A stretch of 64,000 nt of DNA from Sorex araneus (GCF_027595985.1 NC_073305.1:119134114-119198113); one strand, 5' to 3'; numbered from the stretch's first letter, positions 33,715 to 47,320 are shown. Notes: generated from the letters alone by a model not told the origin. A program made the numbers and translations.

Positions 33715-34980
33715 TTTAAAATTTATTTATTAACACCTTTGCAAACTTCTTAAATTCTAAGAAAAATATCTTTATTTCCTTAGATCATTCCTCCTCTAGC
33801 TACTAGCCAATACTGTTCTAGTCATAGCTTACCTTATTGCAGTTCTTGCCGCTTGTGAATTTTATGTGGGAGTCTTTAAATATAATTACCAAGAACTATG
33901 AAAAATGTACTTCCACCCTTACTACAAGTTTCTAAGTTATTCTGTCACTTTTGTGGTATTGAAAGAAGACATGAGGTCCCTACATGAGTGACAATGGGCT
34001 TTATTATTCACTCTATAGAAAGCAGAATGAGTTTTATTGTTTATAAATTTTCTTTACTCTCAAGGGCAAACATTGACAGATTGTTATTCAGGTGTATGTT
34101 AAGCAGGGGTCGATTTGTGGTATAACTGAGTAACACCACATATAGAGACTCAAGTTTTACATAGTCTGAGGTGAACGAGACTCTAGGCAGAATCATTGTG
34201 GACAGAAAACAAACGCATCTCTACTCCACAAAAGACCGTATCCCTATTTGTCAGTACTTTTCATTTTGCAAGCATAAATGACAGTATATAGGAAATTAAA
34301 AGCTATCACTTGCTCTACTCTCAGGACATTAAGGTTTATGAATTTTCTTTCAATAGTGGACCTGTTAACTTAAAACTTAATTGTGAAAATCTTTTAAAAT
34401 ACAAATTAAGTAACAAGATGAGAAATTCGAGACAGTTTGTATGATGTCACACCATTTTATGACAGAAAACTTCATTCTGATGTTTTGTTATCCCTTCATT
34501 TTTCTTCTATGTACATGACAGTGGTGTATGAATAAAATATTATTTATTTTAAATGTCTAATTTGTTTTCTTTCTGAAACAGAAATTCAATAGATCAAGTA
34601 ATATAGACCAAAGAGAATAGTTTCCCATTAGGTCTCTAAATAATGCACCATTTTTCAGAGCTAGAGGTTTTCATATATTATTTCTTCAGAGTAGAGGGTG
34701 AATGAATAAGACATAGGTTCACTTTCAATGAGAATTTGCCAAAAATCTAACAAATGTAGCACAGAGACAAATGTGGCATGGAAACTGATCAGGAAGATGT
34801 CAGGGACCCAGAATAGGTTATTTTGAGCATCACATGAGACTATTATTAATTCACTTAAAACACATAATTGTTTAAAACACTTAATATAACACTGAAAACA
34901 ATATAAGAATATATGTCTGATCAATTTTCACATAAGTTCTTTAGTCATAATTTAGGAAAATATATGGTTAAGAATTGGGT
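33715..34980. other. AT-rich DNA, nothing identified
   Basis: No gene or named repeat. Confidence 0.6.
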
Positions 34981-34982
34981 GT

Positions 34983-35180
34983 GGAGGCTAGAATGTAATA
35001 GTGGAAAGTACATGCTTTTAGTGTTAAACATCCAGTTCAATTCTTAAGAACTGATATTTCAATATGGAACACTAAAATGAATTGTTTTGCTTTGTTTTCT
35101 TCAGTTCCAGGGATCAAACCGATGGATCTTCACAAATGAAGTGAATGTTCCAGCACGAGTTACATTCCTGAGCCTTAAAG
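34983..35180. mobile_element. Possible pair of SINE remnants
   Basis: A plus-strand head-like 'gaggctagaatgtaatagtg' is followed by a minus-strand fragment ending 'acattcctgagcctt'. Both are weak. Confidence 0.35.
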
Positions 35181-35593
35181 GAATATTTTAATATCAAAGA
35201 CTTTTGTAATGTTATTTGGACTTTATTGCTTTGTCAAATGTCTTCAATTTTGTGGAAATAGTCCCTGAAATTTAATTAACTGAAACCCTCTTCACTTAGA
35301 TATAACCTCAATTGTAATTAGAAATGCATGTGTCAACATTTCTAATTAGTGTTGGTAATTAATATTTATTGAGAGTGCACAGGGCAGGTGGTGATATTCT
35401 AGACCCTAGAGTAGAATGAGTAGAATTTCAGAGAAAAAAACATGTGGCTGTGTATACATAATACAGCATAGTCATAATGTTTAAGAAAGAAAGAATAAAG
35501 AGTCCATTTGAGTGATTACCATATTCTTCAAAATGTCATAACTGACAATGTAAAAGCAAGACAGGGTGAAAAAGAGTTTTCCCAGAATATCCG

Positions 35594-35637
35594 CTCCACC
35601 ACCACCACCACCACCTCCCCAACACACACACATACAC

Positions 35638-35674
<37 letters not shown>
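35594..35674. repeat. (CCA)n then (CA)n microsatellite
   Basis: A CCA tract at 35594-35616, then CACACA with CATA and CACG interruptions to 35674. Confidence 0.97.
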
Positions 35675-35676
<2 letters not shown>

Positions 35677-36032
35677 TTTACAGCTCACTTATGCAGTTTG
35701 ATTATCTAAAGGCCAGAACTAATTAAGATTTATAATATCAGAGACAATTGGACAGAAAAATGATGCTTAAGAAATGTTACAAATACAAATAAGATTATTT
35801 ATTTAAAAATAAAAAAACTATGATAGTCATAGGAAGTGTCCTATTTAGTAAGCTATAGTGGCATGAATATGATCAATAATTATGTTTATACTAAATTTTA
35901 GTTTTTTATTATTTCTATCTGATACTTAACCCTGAAGATGTTTATAATAAAGTACTTTGACAAGTACTTTAAAGTGTCTTGAATGAGGAAGCACTGTGAT
36001 GTCCTCTAGTTTTATTATAAATTAAATAACTT

Positions 36033-36141
36033 TTGAGGGGTACACCCAGAGGTGCTTAAGGTTCACTCCTGACTCTTACTCAGGGATCACTCATGACAAT
36101 TCTCCAGGTTGCAAGGGATTGAACCAGCAAATTTGCAATTT
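36033..36141 (-). mobile_element. Type A SINE fragment
   Basis: Reverse-complement tail and middle of type A ('acacccagaggtgcttaagg', 'gggatcactcatgac'). It stops where the next SINE begins, so its head was lost or displaced. Confidence 0.65.
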
Positions 36142-36142
36142 G

Positions 36143-36390
36143 GACTGGAGTGATAGCACAGCGGGTAGGACGTTTGCCTTGCATGTGGTCGACCTGGGTT
36201 TGATTTCTCCATCCCTCTCTGAGAGCCTGGCAAGCTACTGAGAGTATTCTGCCCACACAGCAGAGCCTGGCAAGCTACCCGTGGTGTATTTGATATCCCA
36301 AAAACAGTAATAAGTCTCACAATGGAGACATTACTGTGCCCGCTCTAGCAAAATTGATGAACCACGGGATGACAGTGCTACAGTGCTCCA
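36143..36390 (+). mobile_element. SOR SINE, type B
   Basis: Full type B copy with A and B boxes and the duplicated 'ctggcaagctac' motif, ending in GACAGTGCTACAGTGCTCC with no poly(A). It lies between a SINE fragment and an L1 3' end. No duplication was found. Confidence 0.92.
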
Positions 36391-36391
36391 A

Positions 36392-36910
36392 CATGGATGA
36401 AACTGGAAGATATGTTAAATCAAGTAAACCAGAAGAAGGACAAAATACAGAATGTCACTTATATGTGCTACTTAGAGTAACTGGATGAACAAATGCAATG
36501 ATTCAAAGAGGAGGGAAGCCTAATTCACACTAGTCACCAGAGTTTATGTGGGAGAAGGAAAGAATTAGACTGAAGGGGAAGAGGAGAAGAGATAGATGAG
36601 TAGCAACGGGGACAGGGGTCAAAAAGACTCAATTAGGTTGATGATGTTAAGGAAAGATAGAGCTAAATACATGAACCACAGAGTCCACAACAATGAACTC
36701 TTAAGACTCAAACTTTAATAACCAGATTTAAATGGTGCCTCTCAAGTTGGTGGACTGGGGCTGGAGTAGGGAGAGGTTATCTGGGAACACTGGTAGAGGG
36801 GAGTTGACATTGGTAGTAGGATTGGTAATGAGTATTCTACATTTAAAAAAGTCTATGAAAAATTTGTCAATTATGGTGCTTTTTAGAATGCAATTTGGAG
36901 GGAGCATCAA
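36392..36910 (+). mobile_element. LINE-1 3' end
   Basis: 'aacatggatgaaactggaag' and 'aaatacagaatgtcacttat' are the conserved end of L1 ORF2. They are followed by a 3'UTR with 'gtaggattggtaatgagtat'. There is no open frame. A short (TA)n lies at 36930-36948. Confidence 0.75.
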
Positions 36911-37204
36911 AGGTAAAAAGAATTGGGTATATATATATATATATATGCATAACTCTTCGGAATATACTCATACATACAGACTCTAATAAGAATATTTGTG
37001 ATTAGCTTACAGATTAAGAACTCAATTTTTGTTCAACAGCACTAATTAAGTTTTCATTTAATTTAGGTAAAATAAAACACCTAAAGTGTTACATTCAAGT
37101 AAACTTTTGCTGACAAAACTGGCATTCTTCACGTGGTAGTGTGAAATTAATTGTGTAAAAATCTTTTAATATTTTAGGTTTTTTGTTTTGTCTTATTTTC
37201 TTCT

Positions 37205-37375
37205 GTTTTTTTTTTAAAGGTTTTGCTTTGGCTTTGGAGGGCCAGACCCTGAGGCGCTCAGGTACTCCTAGCTCTCTGAACTCAGGGAGCCCTCCTGGTG
37301 GTGCTGGGGAGACGATAAGAGATGCCAAGGATCTAACCTTGTGTAAGATAAGTGCCTTAACCACCACACTATCTC
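37205..37375 (-). mobile_element. Type A SINE, diverged
   Basis: T-rich left end, 'ctgaactcagggagccctcc', 'aggatctaaccttgtgtaag' and the head end 'ccaccacactatctctttat'. Confidence 0.75.
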
Positions 37376-37384
37376 TTTATGGCT

Positions 37385-39585
37385 CTGCCCTTAACATTTC
37401 AGTGCCCACAAACATAGGTCTTTGCCCAAGCCTTGTTTTCCCTCTTTCTAAATTTGGCACTTCTCTTTTCTATGAGGTTCTTAACAAACATCTCTGGAAA
37501 TTTTTTTATTTTCAAATTTTGTCTACATGCAGTTCCAAGTGCCTCCTACCAGTGACCACCCGATGATTCAGACTGCATTTGCATTCCAATAGGTGTGCAT
37601 AGCTGTAGACAAGGCAAAGGTGTAGAGTAACGCTTTATAGAAGTGCAACCATTTCTAATTAGTTGAGACAGTTATGAGATCTAACTAATCTAGGCTTTAA
37701 AAACTAGAGAAAAGCATAGTTAAAGCAAAACTTGTAAAATAGAGTACTAGGTTAGGGAATCCAAATTCAGGAGTTTGTGAGTAGTTCTTTGTTAAGATTA
37801 TAGAACATTTAAATAAATATCTGATTTAAACTAGTAATAAATTCTCTAATCACAGTGATTTTTTAAGATACATTTAAATTAAAATTACATTTAATTTTAT
37901 AATGCTCAACACTTTAGTGTAGAACGTTGAGTCACTGAGCTGTATCTTTTAGTCAATATAGAAGTATTTAGAAAATAAACTCTTAAATGCAAGTTTCATT
38001 CATTTTCAGGTTATTTTCCACGCTCTGATCAATAATGTATTTTACATGTATAACATCTGGCATCCCTCATAGCATACAATTATATGCATGAGTATATTTT
38101 TAATTTAAATTTTGTAGTTACGCAGTGACATATAAGAATAAGGAAAGATATCACTGGGGAAAATAACCATATTTCATAAGAACAATAAAAAGTCACCAAA
38201 AATCTCCTCTCTAAGCTGTTTTAATTCTGAAACTTAGCATTCATCATTTCTGTTCTAGAACTTCAGGAAAACAAACATATAGCTATATCTGAATATTAAT
38301 ATTTAGTAAATATTTAAATTAGTGCTGAAGAGAGTGTATTCTACAAGCCAAATAAATTGTGTTCAGTCATTCATAACTTCTTTTGGCCCTTTCCTTTTGT
38401 TTATGTCTAAACATTGATTTCTAAAACTTCTAATTTATTTATAATAAACAAAAAACCTCGTTAAATAATTCTATTTTTTCTACAGGGCAGAAATTCATTT
38501 TAGTTTGTCATAAAGAACATGAAATTCTTTCACCTTTTTGAAAAAGAAAGATAAGCACAATATTAGTAAAATTTTTGTTAAAATTTAAAAAATCCCATCT
38601 TTTCTTACTGTGTTCATAATTGAATTTATTGTCAGTTAAATGTGTAAAATTTAGATTCATAATATCTTATATAACTTTTATTTATTATATATTTAATATT
38701 TATTGCACTTAAAGTATTTAAATGGTGAAAATTAGACACTCTGGTACTAAGAAAATTAAATTATAAGTTGTTGCCTGCAAATAAAAGGCATTATAATTTC
38801 TCCCACATAATCATTTAACCACTTTTGAAATTTCTATTTCTAATATTTTGCTTTATGTTTTAAACTCCCTTACCTGTGCCCTTCAAGAACTAAATTATTG
38901 TTAAAGTCACTATATATATTGGACACCTTTATATAAAATATATTTACCCCAGAGTCACTCTGTGCCCTTTCTGCCTATCTGATTTATGCTCTAAATATAT
39001 GCACCATGCTGTTTTTAGATCTAGATCATGGCCTTGAGTGCTCAAGGGTCAAGTTCATGGCTGACAGTAGTTCCTTGCAAATGCCTTAGTTTTATTGGTA
39101 TGGTATTATAAAAGGTTCTTTTTCAGGGTATTATTTTATGTCTTTATTCTATGCATGTTGTTTTTAATAAATGATTAATTTAGTGTGATTTAATATTTAC
39201 AAATAAATTGCAAAACTAATATATTGTTTTAATATACTTCATGCCCAATTTCCTATATTCTTATTATCTTACTTAAGTCAGTTTCTTTGATACATTTAAT
39301 GAGCCAATAAGAAGGCATTATAAAATATAGTCTATATTTGAAGATTCCCTTTACCTATCATTTTTTCTACTTCAATATTTCATCTTGGATTCTACATCAT
39401 ATTGTGGGTCATCACTTCTTGGCTGAGAAAATTTTTATTATTTACCTTTAGTGTCCTCCACTATTTTCAGTGGTAATGATCAGGTATTTAGAAGAATTTT
39501 TCACTTCAGATTTATATTGTGGTTTTTGTGTGATTAGAGTAGTGTTATTTATTTTGAGGGAGAAAAACTACTATTTTCTCACTTT
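37385..39585. other. AT-rich DNA, nothing identified
   Basis: Very AT-rich over 37800-39300. No gene or named repeat. 39310-39580 may belong to the LINE that follows. Confidence 0.55.
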
Positions 39586-39589
39586 GTAT

Positions 39590-40470
39590 GTAGGTTACAT
39601 GCTACAAACATGACAGCTTGTATACATCCATCATCTGGCTAAAATAACATTCACCATATATCTTCACTGTGTAAAGCAATAATCATTCTTATTTCATACT
39701 GTGCTCTTTGGAATAAAGTCACTATAAAAGGTACATATTTACAAGCAAAATTTTATGATCCTCCTTTTTGATACATAGTTGTATATGTGTATAATTTGAA
39801 TTCTTCTGCACAGAAATGTCTGTTATCACCACTATTCAATTTTACGTTTCAGATATCAATATGGACTAATAGATATTAATTTAAACTTTTAACTTAAAGA
39901 TTTTAAATTTAGGTTTATAACCTAATACTTTTTAACTTATTCTTCAAGTTATTCTTGTGATGGTTTTTGGGATTATTATCAGATGGACCTTATGTTTTGC
40001 TCAAATATCTCACAACCCAGCACGTTGATTTTTGTTGCTGTGCTTATATATGCTGTTCGAGCACTTATTAATTGTCTGGCACAACTTGATGCTCCAGGCT
40101 ATCTTTTGTATATTTTCCGCTTCATATTAGTTTCAGTTATTTATCTAAAAAATCTTTGTTTATTATATAGGATGGGGGCATTGTAAACCAAAATTCTAAG
40201 ATCTATTTGTGCTTACTATTGCTGTAGTATGTTCCGTTGACTCTGGACACCTTCAGTTGACAGAAAAGGGAAGTTCAAGAGTATATAGTACTTATTTGTT
40301 GATTTGTGCTGAACTAAACATGAGTTTTAACCATGTCTCCAAATGCAGGCTATTACCACATGGACCATTTTCACCTTTTTTTTTAAACTTGTCTCTTGTT
40401 CAATAGTGGGAGAAACCTGACTTGCACCATCTGTTATACATTTACTTAATTGTTCAATAACAGCATGCAT
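39590..40470. mobile_element. Ancient L1M-class LINE fragment
   Basis: A long run of ordered matches to a non-coding L1M region I recall: 'tgtgctctttggaataaagt', 'cttctgcacagaaatgtctg', 'ctggcacaacttgatgctcc', 'aggctatcttttgtatattt' and 'gggagaaacctgacttgca'. Subfamily and orientation are not certain. The small frames inside are remnants. Confidence 0.65.
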
Positions 40471-40479
40471 TATTAACAG

Positions 40480-43360
40480 TATCAAAAGTTTTTTCTTCTA
40501 CCCTTGTCAAAATAATTGCAATGTTTTCCAAAACGAAAGTGCTGTACAATGTTTATATTAATTTTTATTTGTCTTCTGCCCTGAGATCTTGGTTTTCTGA
40601 TAATTTCAAGAAAAGTCATTTTTAGTTTTTCGATTTTTGATTTCTGATCGAAGAAAACGACAAATTCCAAGACCTTTACATATTGAAGCTAAAAAAGCCA
40701 TGCTACTTAAAAAAATTCATTAACTCTGTGTTATGACAAATATTAAAAGATTTCAAATGAAAGTTCTACTTTTTGAACATGTGCATTTAATTAGCATTTT
40801 AACCAAGGTAAAGAGAATGAAGCTTCAGTATGTAATATTAACTTCATACGTTGATAGCAGAATATTTGAATTGCCTACAGCAAACCTGGAAATCATTACA
40901 TTTTACTGGTGTTTACTAAGTAGACAAAAATTTGGAGAACATATTAAATCAATTTTTCATCAACTAATTATTCATTATGTATTAAATGTTTATCCATTGC
41001 AGAGAACTATTGAAACAAGATATAGTTTTTCTGTGAACTTATTTTAGTTTTCCTATGCTGAAGAAGATTACTTGGAAAGATATTTCTGTTTGCTTACTAG
41101 TGAGAATAATTCTCATAACAGCAGTCTCCTTTCGGAAATAAAGCCTAAATTTCTTTTTAGTGATGTGGTAGTCCGAAATTAAAGGTAAATTATCTCAGGA
41201 TTCAACGTCATCAAATGAGATCTAATTTTAGACAATTGATAATTAAAGAGTTCAGAAGAAAATACAAAACATAAAATATGGTTTGTTTAAAGCCACCCTA
41301 TAAATACACAAATTATATTATAGTTTTTTTGATCATTTCTTATCCTATACTGGGGTTTCTTTCTCTCTCTCACTCAATTTTTCTGTACTTTATTTATTAA
41401 ATCTTCAATTACCTCAGTCTTCAAGACAATAAGAAATTATTTTAAATGTGGGTGATAGTAATTTTTATGTCAACAAATCTAGTTCATAAGCAGGAGCAAT
41501 TTCCAGCAGCATGGTGTTAATGAATAGGCTGCTATTGAATTATAATAAGTAAATAAAATGAACATGACTGAAAATATTCAGCAAGATCAGTTTGATCAGT
41601 TTCAAAGTGTTACAAATATTAGCAAATCTAAACTTCATACTGTTTCTTCTAATTCAAATTTCAATGACAAGTGTCTGAAACATCAAAATAATAAAATTTA
41701 CTAATAAAATTTATTTTACTAAGATCAAAGATATAAACAAATGAGTATGAAAATAACCAAACAATCATACAGAAACTCTATTGATTTATGGTTTCATATT
41801 TTGTGGACTTTTTTATTTTTTGGTTTTGATTTACCTTCACTTTTACTTATGATCTATAAATATGAATCTTGCAAGTCACAATAAAAATACTAGGATTTAT
41901 AATTATTGCACAAGCATCTCAGGCAAAGTATCATAAAATGGAACGGAATGTTTTCAAAACAGCTAATGGAATTAAATGTACTCTGAAAGATTATGGAATG
42001 TCTAACTTGTTTCAGAGGTCACACTTTGGTGATAGAATACACTGCTTCAAAGTGAAACTAATAGGATTTTCATTTAGGGAACTACTAGAGGCTTCATTCT
42101 GTTTAAATATATTTATATTTAATTTTAAAAAGTGGGAAACAGAGACAAAGATATAGGTGAAAGTTTCCTCATAAGAAGGAATTTTGTCTTCAGTGCAGTT
42201 TGTAAAAAAGTTGAGAGATTTTGTCCTTTTTTTTTTTTTTCAACTACAGGGAATTTAGCTTTAAGTTAAAAGTCTTTTTCACTGCTGAAATTGATTTTTT
42301 TTCTTAATCTAGAGGAAACGGAATATGTGTCGCCCAGCAGAGGAGGGAGAGGAGGTCAAGGGGTAAACAGTTTGATGCTGCACATCTTGAGCTCAGTTCT
42401 GGGCATGTGATCTCTAGCACTTCTGCTCTCCCAACGGGGAGAATTCAGTGGTGGCTTAGGCTTGAAATGCTTGAGAAAAACTTCAAACAAATGTCTGAGA
42501 GAGTCCCTAGAACATTTGGACTTTTCTGTCACAGTCTTTGCTGTTCAATTACTTTTCTTTTTTTAACAGGACAGAAGGATACTATAACACAGCTGCAAGT
42601 CCCTTTAAGGTAGCCCCTTCTTACCAAGTAAGTGGTCTTTAATTAAGCTCTCTATGTGCCAGAGTTACACTTTTGCATTTGAAGGAACATCAAATGTCAA
42701 GTAGAGGAAATGTCTCTTTAGTTGATTTTATTTCTATGCACATATTAAAGTGCCATGGTCTATAAGCCGGAACAGCTCTTCATAGCTGAACGTTACTATT
42801 TCAAACTAGTTCACTGAGATTCCTCATACACGACGTAGAAATGAAGATCCTCTTCACAACTTCCATATTGAGGGCTGGTGGATGGACATCATCTCTAGAA
42901 TCAGGATTTCAAAAATAGACTGAAGATTTTTCCTCTTATCTGTGTGTTTCTCTAATACATTGCTTTTTTTTAGTTACTGTTACAATGCTGGAAGTAAATT
43001 AGGCATAATTTTGAAATTAAATAAATGTTGATGTTTAGAAAAGTCACTGCATTTCTCATAAAATCATTTATCATATTTAAAATGTAATTTCCTTTTGTTA
43101 TTATTGTTTTCTACTTTAGTTCATCAAAGTTAACATTTATAGCAAAATAGAGTTTCACCTTTGCCACACAAAAACTGTGTGCTGCCATATTCCATTTGAA
43201 TACAAACAAATCATACAAAAATTATTTTCTTGGTGAATAGATTCCTTGTTTTCTTCTAATACACTAAAATGTCATTAAAATATTCCAGTTTTCACCCACA
43301 TGTTTTGTTTACTTTGCCCATAGCTAGAAGGTATTTTGAAGCCTGTTTTACTGTTTGCTA
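40480..43360. other. AT-rich DNA, no gene recognised
   Basis: The frames at 40733-41047 and 41869-42156 have the composition of AT-rich chance frames. 42310-42620 is locally G-rich ('ggaggtcaaggggtaaacag') and unassigned. Confidence 0.5.
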
Positions 43361-43361
43361 C

Positions 43362-43371
43362 CATATATATA

Positions 43372-43403
<32 letters not shown>

Positions 43404-43412
43404 CATATATAT
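43362..43412. repeat. (TA)n/(TG)n microsatellite
   Basis: ATATAT with a GTGTGTGT core. Confidence 0.95.
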
Positions 43413-43498
43413 TTCTGATACTTTAAGCAAAAAAAAAACCTCCTATAAACAACTTATTTAACAACTCCCTCAAAATAAAAGGAAGATATTTAATAAAA

Positions 43499-44513
43499 CT
43501 GGATGCAGGATCTCCTACTTGTGTGCCAGGCTTTCTTCACCAGGGCCCCTCGGACGGAGGTGGGTTGAGTTTCCCTCACCTCCCTAAGCAGAGTCCCGGC
43601 AGCCAAAAGCTTCCGGAACCCAGCCATGCTCAAGGCCACTTTCCACACACTCGAATGAGCCTCATATATAAAGGAACCGTCAGAGGAACCCAGGCATGTG
43701 GGACCCGGGGCTGAGATCTCCAAGCCTGCTCTGATCAGGACTGAGCCTCTTCCATATGGACCCTTATTTTCCAATAGCTTGTAAGTCACACCCACAAATT
43801 GCCCCTAGTGCCATGTAATCCTGTTAACAGCCAAGATCCAGAGCCTATATAAAACAAAGGTCCCGGAAGCACACAGCCACAAAGCAGCTGCGTGATGTGT
43901 ATAGTCTAGCCCACCAATGTGCCTAAAGCAGCACACAGTGTTTGGTTTTAACATATTTGCTTGTATTCTCTGATATACATTCGTCGTGGGCTGGAGCCAT
44001 AGAACAGCAGTAGGGCATTCGCCTTTCACACAGCTGACCCGTGTTCGATTCCTCCACCCCTCCAGAGAGTCTGGCAAGCTGCCAAGAGTATTGTGCCCGC
44101 ACGGCAGAGCCTGGCAAGCTACCCGTGACGTATTGGATATGCCAAGCACAGTAACAATAAGTCTCACAATGAGAGATGTTGCTGGTGCCCGCTCGAACAA
44201 ATCGATAAGCAACGGGATGACAGTGACAGTAACATTGACATTCTCTGTCCCTCTCGGAGAGTCCCGCAAGCTACCAAGAGGATCCTACCCACATGGAAGA
44301 ACCTGGCAAGCTCCCTGTGGCATATTCAATATGCTAAATATAGTAACAATAGCAGATCTCATTCCACTGACCCTGAAAGAGCCTCCAATTGTTGGGAAAG
44401 ACAAATAAGGAGAGGCTGCTAAAATCTCAGGGCTGGGACAACTGGAGACGTTACTAGTGCCCACTCCAGCAAATCGATGAACAACAGAGTGATAGCGATA
44501 CAGTAATACAGTG
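43499..44513 (+). mobile_element. Composite retroelement copy 1 (monomer + type B tail)
   Basis: An exact 11-bp duplication, atttaataaaa, at 43488-43498 and 44514-44524 shows that the whole 1,015 bp is one insertion site. Order: A-like part (43510-43660) and B-like part (43680-43880) of the ~400-bp monomer, a short unique stretch, a full type B SINE (43989-44235, probably nested), then a type B-like 3' end (44236-44513) carrying an extra segment 'ctgaccctgaaagagcctcc' to 'gctaaaatctcagggct'. The end is ACAGTAATACAGTG without poly(A). TATATAAA occurs at about 43664 and 43845. The frames inside are chance. Confidence 0.85.
43989..44235 (+). mobile_element. SOR SINE, type B, inside composite copy 1
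   Basis: Complete head and body with the ending GACAGTGACAGTAACATT. Only a 6-bp acattc is shared by the flanks, so nested insertion is likely but not proven. The other two composites lack this full head, which supports insertion. Confidence 0.8.
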
Positions 44514-44664
44514 ATTTAATAAAATTAAATGTGCTGGTAAATATGCACTTCTGGTTTATCTTTGCAAAAGATTGCAAGTCAAGTTATTATAAGTTAGTTA
44601 TAATTATTTTCTCTCTTTTATTATTTTCTCTTGTCTATTACTAGCTCAATGGTTGAAACTATCC

Positions 44665-44850
44665 TCTAGAGGAAAAGGGATAGAGAAGCGGTGAGGAACC
44701 TCCAACCCTGGTTTGATCAATGGAACTCATGTCTTCTGAGCATCAATACCACAGAACTCAGATACATTCTTTCTTCAAAACTTGGCCTCCACTCAGTCGG
44801 CTTGGCTGGGCATGATCCTGAGCACCGTGAGCACTGCTTGGGAGAAACAC
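44665..44850 (+). mobile_element. Old SINE of a second family
   Basis: 'ccaaccctggtttgatcaat', 'cactcagtcggcttggctgg' and 'ctgagcaccgtgagcactgc' match the type seen at 26800 and 60190. Confidence 0.5.
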
Positions 44851-44859
44851 TAACTTGAA

Positions 44860-47320
44860 ATAAGCCTTTGTAAAAATAATTACCTGAAGTCAAAGTTTAT
44901 TCTTATTTCCTTCATCAGAGTGCTACTTTTCTCAACTTGCCCTTCTTGGCTATTCTCGTCTTCCATTTTTCAATGACATTTTCTACTCTTTAAACAATAT
45001 TTGTATATTACATTATCTATTCTGTAATTTTATATACTCAAAGTTCATTTCTAGAGAAATTATGTAAATAGGAATGCAAATAGCCAATATGGTTCTGTTT
45101 CCATGAACTGTGCCTCCACGGAGCTGAGATATCAATTGCTCTTTGAAGTTTCCTTATCACTAACCCAAGGAGTTGCATACAATTCTCTTTACCCCCTTTT
45201 CTATTTTAGTATTTGGGGGTCTTAGAGTGCAGATGGAAAATGAATGTAAAAGGATTCCATAAAGCATAAATATTCATTATCGTTCCCAATATGCTGCTGA
45301 TTTTTTAGATCCTGCTGGGTCCTGCCAGGAAAACAGAGGGTGTTCACTGAGGGAGCACACTTAATGGAAAATTCGTTGCATTTTTCCTAATGCTCAAATT
45401 GGCAGTCTGCGTGTCATATGCTGAACACATAGATATTCATGTACGTGCACGGGGCAGTTCAATGCAATCTGGGAAAAGTCCATAAACTTGATTTTCATAT
45501 GTATTTAATATCTGATAGGAGAGAACAAAGGGAATACGTCTTTTTATAAGTAATTAGATCCAGTATGATTAATGGTGTATGCATGGTACATATTTATATG
45601 CATATACACATGAATATATATTTATGTACAATATGAATATATTCCATTTGTCTAACAGACTTATTAAAATCAAAAAAGTGAAGCACGTTGTAGCAACCAA
45701 CCACATTTTAAAGATTTCAATTTCAAATATAATTAGATTTTAAGTAAACTAAACATGCTCGATCAACCTACTATTCTTATAATGTAGCTACTGTTTTCTA
45801 TTAATAATAAATATTAGAAAGATTTAATTCTCCTTTATAATTGACCTCAATTAGCTAAATTATAAGTCCAAACTATGTAGCAAAACCAAACATGAATCAT
45901 TTATAGAAAGAAAAGTAACATTTTATTTAAGGAAAATTAGCATTATTATTACTATAGAATTAAGGAACTTAAAAGGTTTATTATTACTATAGAATTAAAC
46001 ACCTAAAAGGGTTATCAAATTAATGAATTGAGCTTTATTTAGGACCATTATTAATTATATAATACTATGCCCATTTCATTAGTTTTTTAAATGAATTTTA
46101 CATACATTATACCACTTACGAAAAGTATAAATGAGAAAGACTGTGCTCCTTTATTCTATACACCTCATATTTTTGATGGTCTTGATTAGATTATAATCAG
46201 GTATATATGTAGAATTGAATTCAGACTTCTTTCTTGAATCTCATCTTAGGTAAGAATGTGCAAAATAAGAAAACAATTTAAGCTTAAAAATAGCTATATA
46301 AAACAGAGGAATTGTGTACTTAAGCCAAGAGTTAACATAAACTAAATAATACATTAAATAAATAAATTTTAAATATGAATTTTTGTAGTAATATGCTTAA
46401 AGTAGTGGTTCATACAAAGAGAATATTTTCTTTTCTAGGACTATTTGACAATGCCCAGAGACAGATTTAGCTGTTTAAACTGGAGAGATCAGTGGGACAT
46501 CATTATTTACTAAGTAAAAACCATGGAAAATGCTAAATATTGTATTATTTAGAACTCAGAAAGAGTTTCTCTGAACCAAAATGAAAGTTGTGTGGGTATT
46601 GTGGACATTTATAAAGATAAAATTTAGCACAAAAATACATGGTGGAGTATATTTTGAGTTTGTTAAATAAAGAGGAGAGATATGTTACTTAGAATATAGC
46701 ATTTGAGTTTGATTTGTTGTATATAAATTGAAAATTCTTGAATATGGGAGGAAAATACCTGAAAATAGTCATTTAATAAAACTTTCTAAGCAATTATGAG
46801 TGTACTATGTTTGTGAAGGCAACATCAGAATAAAGACAAAAAGAATAATAATTGAAAAATAGAGCAGAGAGGTAGATAAAGACTGAGTAAAAATTTTTGA
46901 AAAATAAAATTTTGACTCAAATACAAAAATATAGTTTTTTTAGTAACTAATAGTAAATAAATAACAAATGGAACCCAATGTTTAAAATTTATTGTGTCCT
47001 TTAATGATAATTGAACTGATCAAACCCCAGTCATGCTAATAACAATTGCGAATTTTGGTAAATAATTACATAATTTTTTATTATTCAGACCTTTCAAATG
47101 AAGACCCAGATTTGACTAATGCAGAGAAGAATTCACTGTGAAATATTAAATTATCATAGCAAATTAAAAAGTAACAGAAGTTTCAGCAAGTAAGGGGAGA
47201 TTAACAGAATAAACTACAACAGAGAAATTAAGCTATGAGTGAAGTAAGGTAAGCATATGAATAATTGTGTGGTGAATTTAAGTAGGCCAGTATACTCAAC
47301 AAAATATTGAAGAAAAAAGT
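44860..47320. other. AT-rich DNA; possible conserved block
   Basis: No gene was recognised. A 35-bp tandem duplication lies at 45942-46012. A possible conserved block lies at 45280-45520; see findings. Confidence 0.45.
45942..46012. repeat. 35-bp tandem duplication
   Basis: 'actatagaattaa' recurs at 45951 and 45986, within two diverged 35-bp units that both end in a 'aaaagg' motif. Confidence 0.85.

Noticed and set aside
35481-35726. Cys-Val or Thr-His repeat proteins
   Set aside because: Direct translations of the CA microsatellite.
43805-44408. Open frames of 140-154 codons on both strands
   Set aside because: They lie inside the composite element and its nested SINE; similar peptide strings appear wherever type B SINEs occur, so they are repeat translations.
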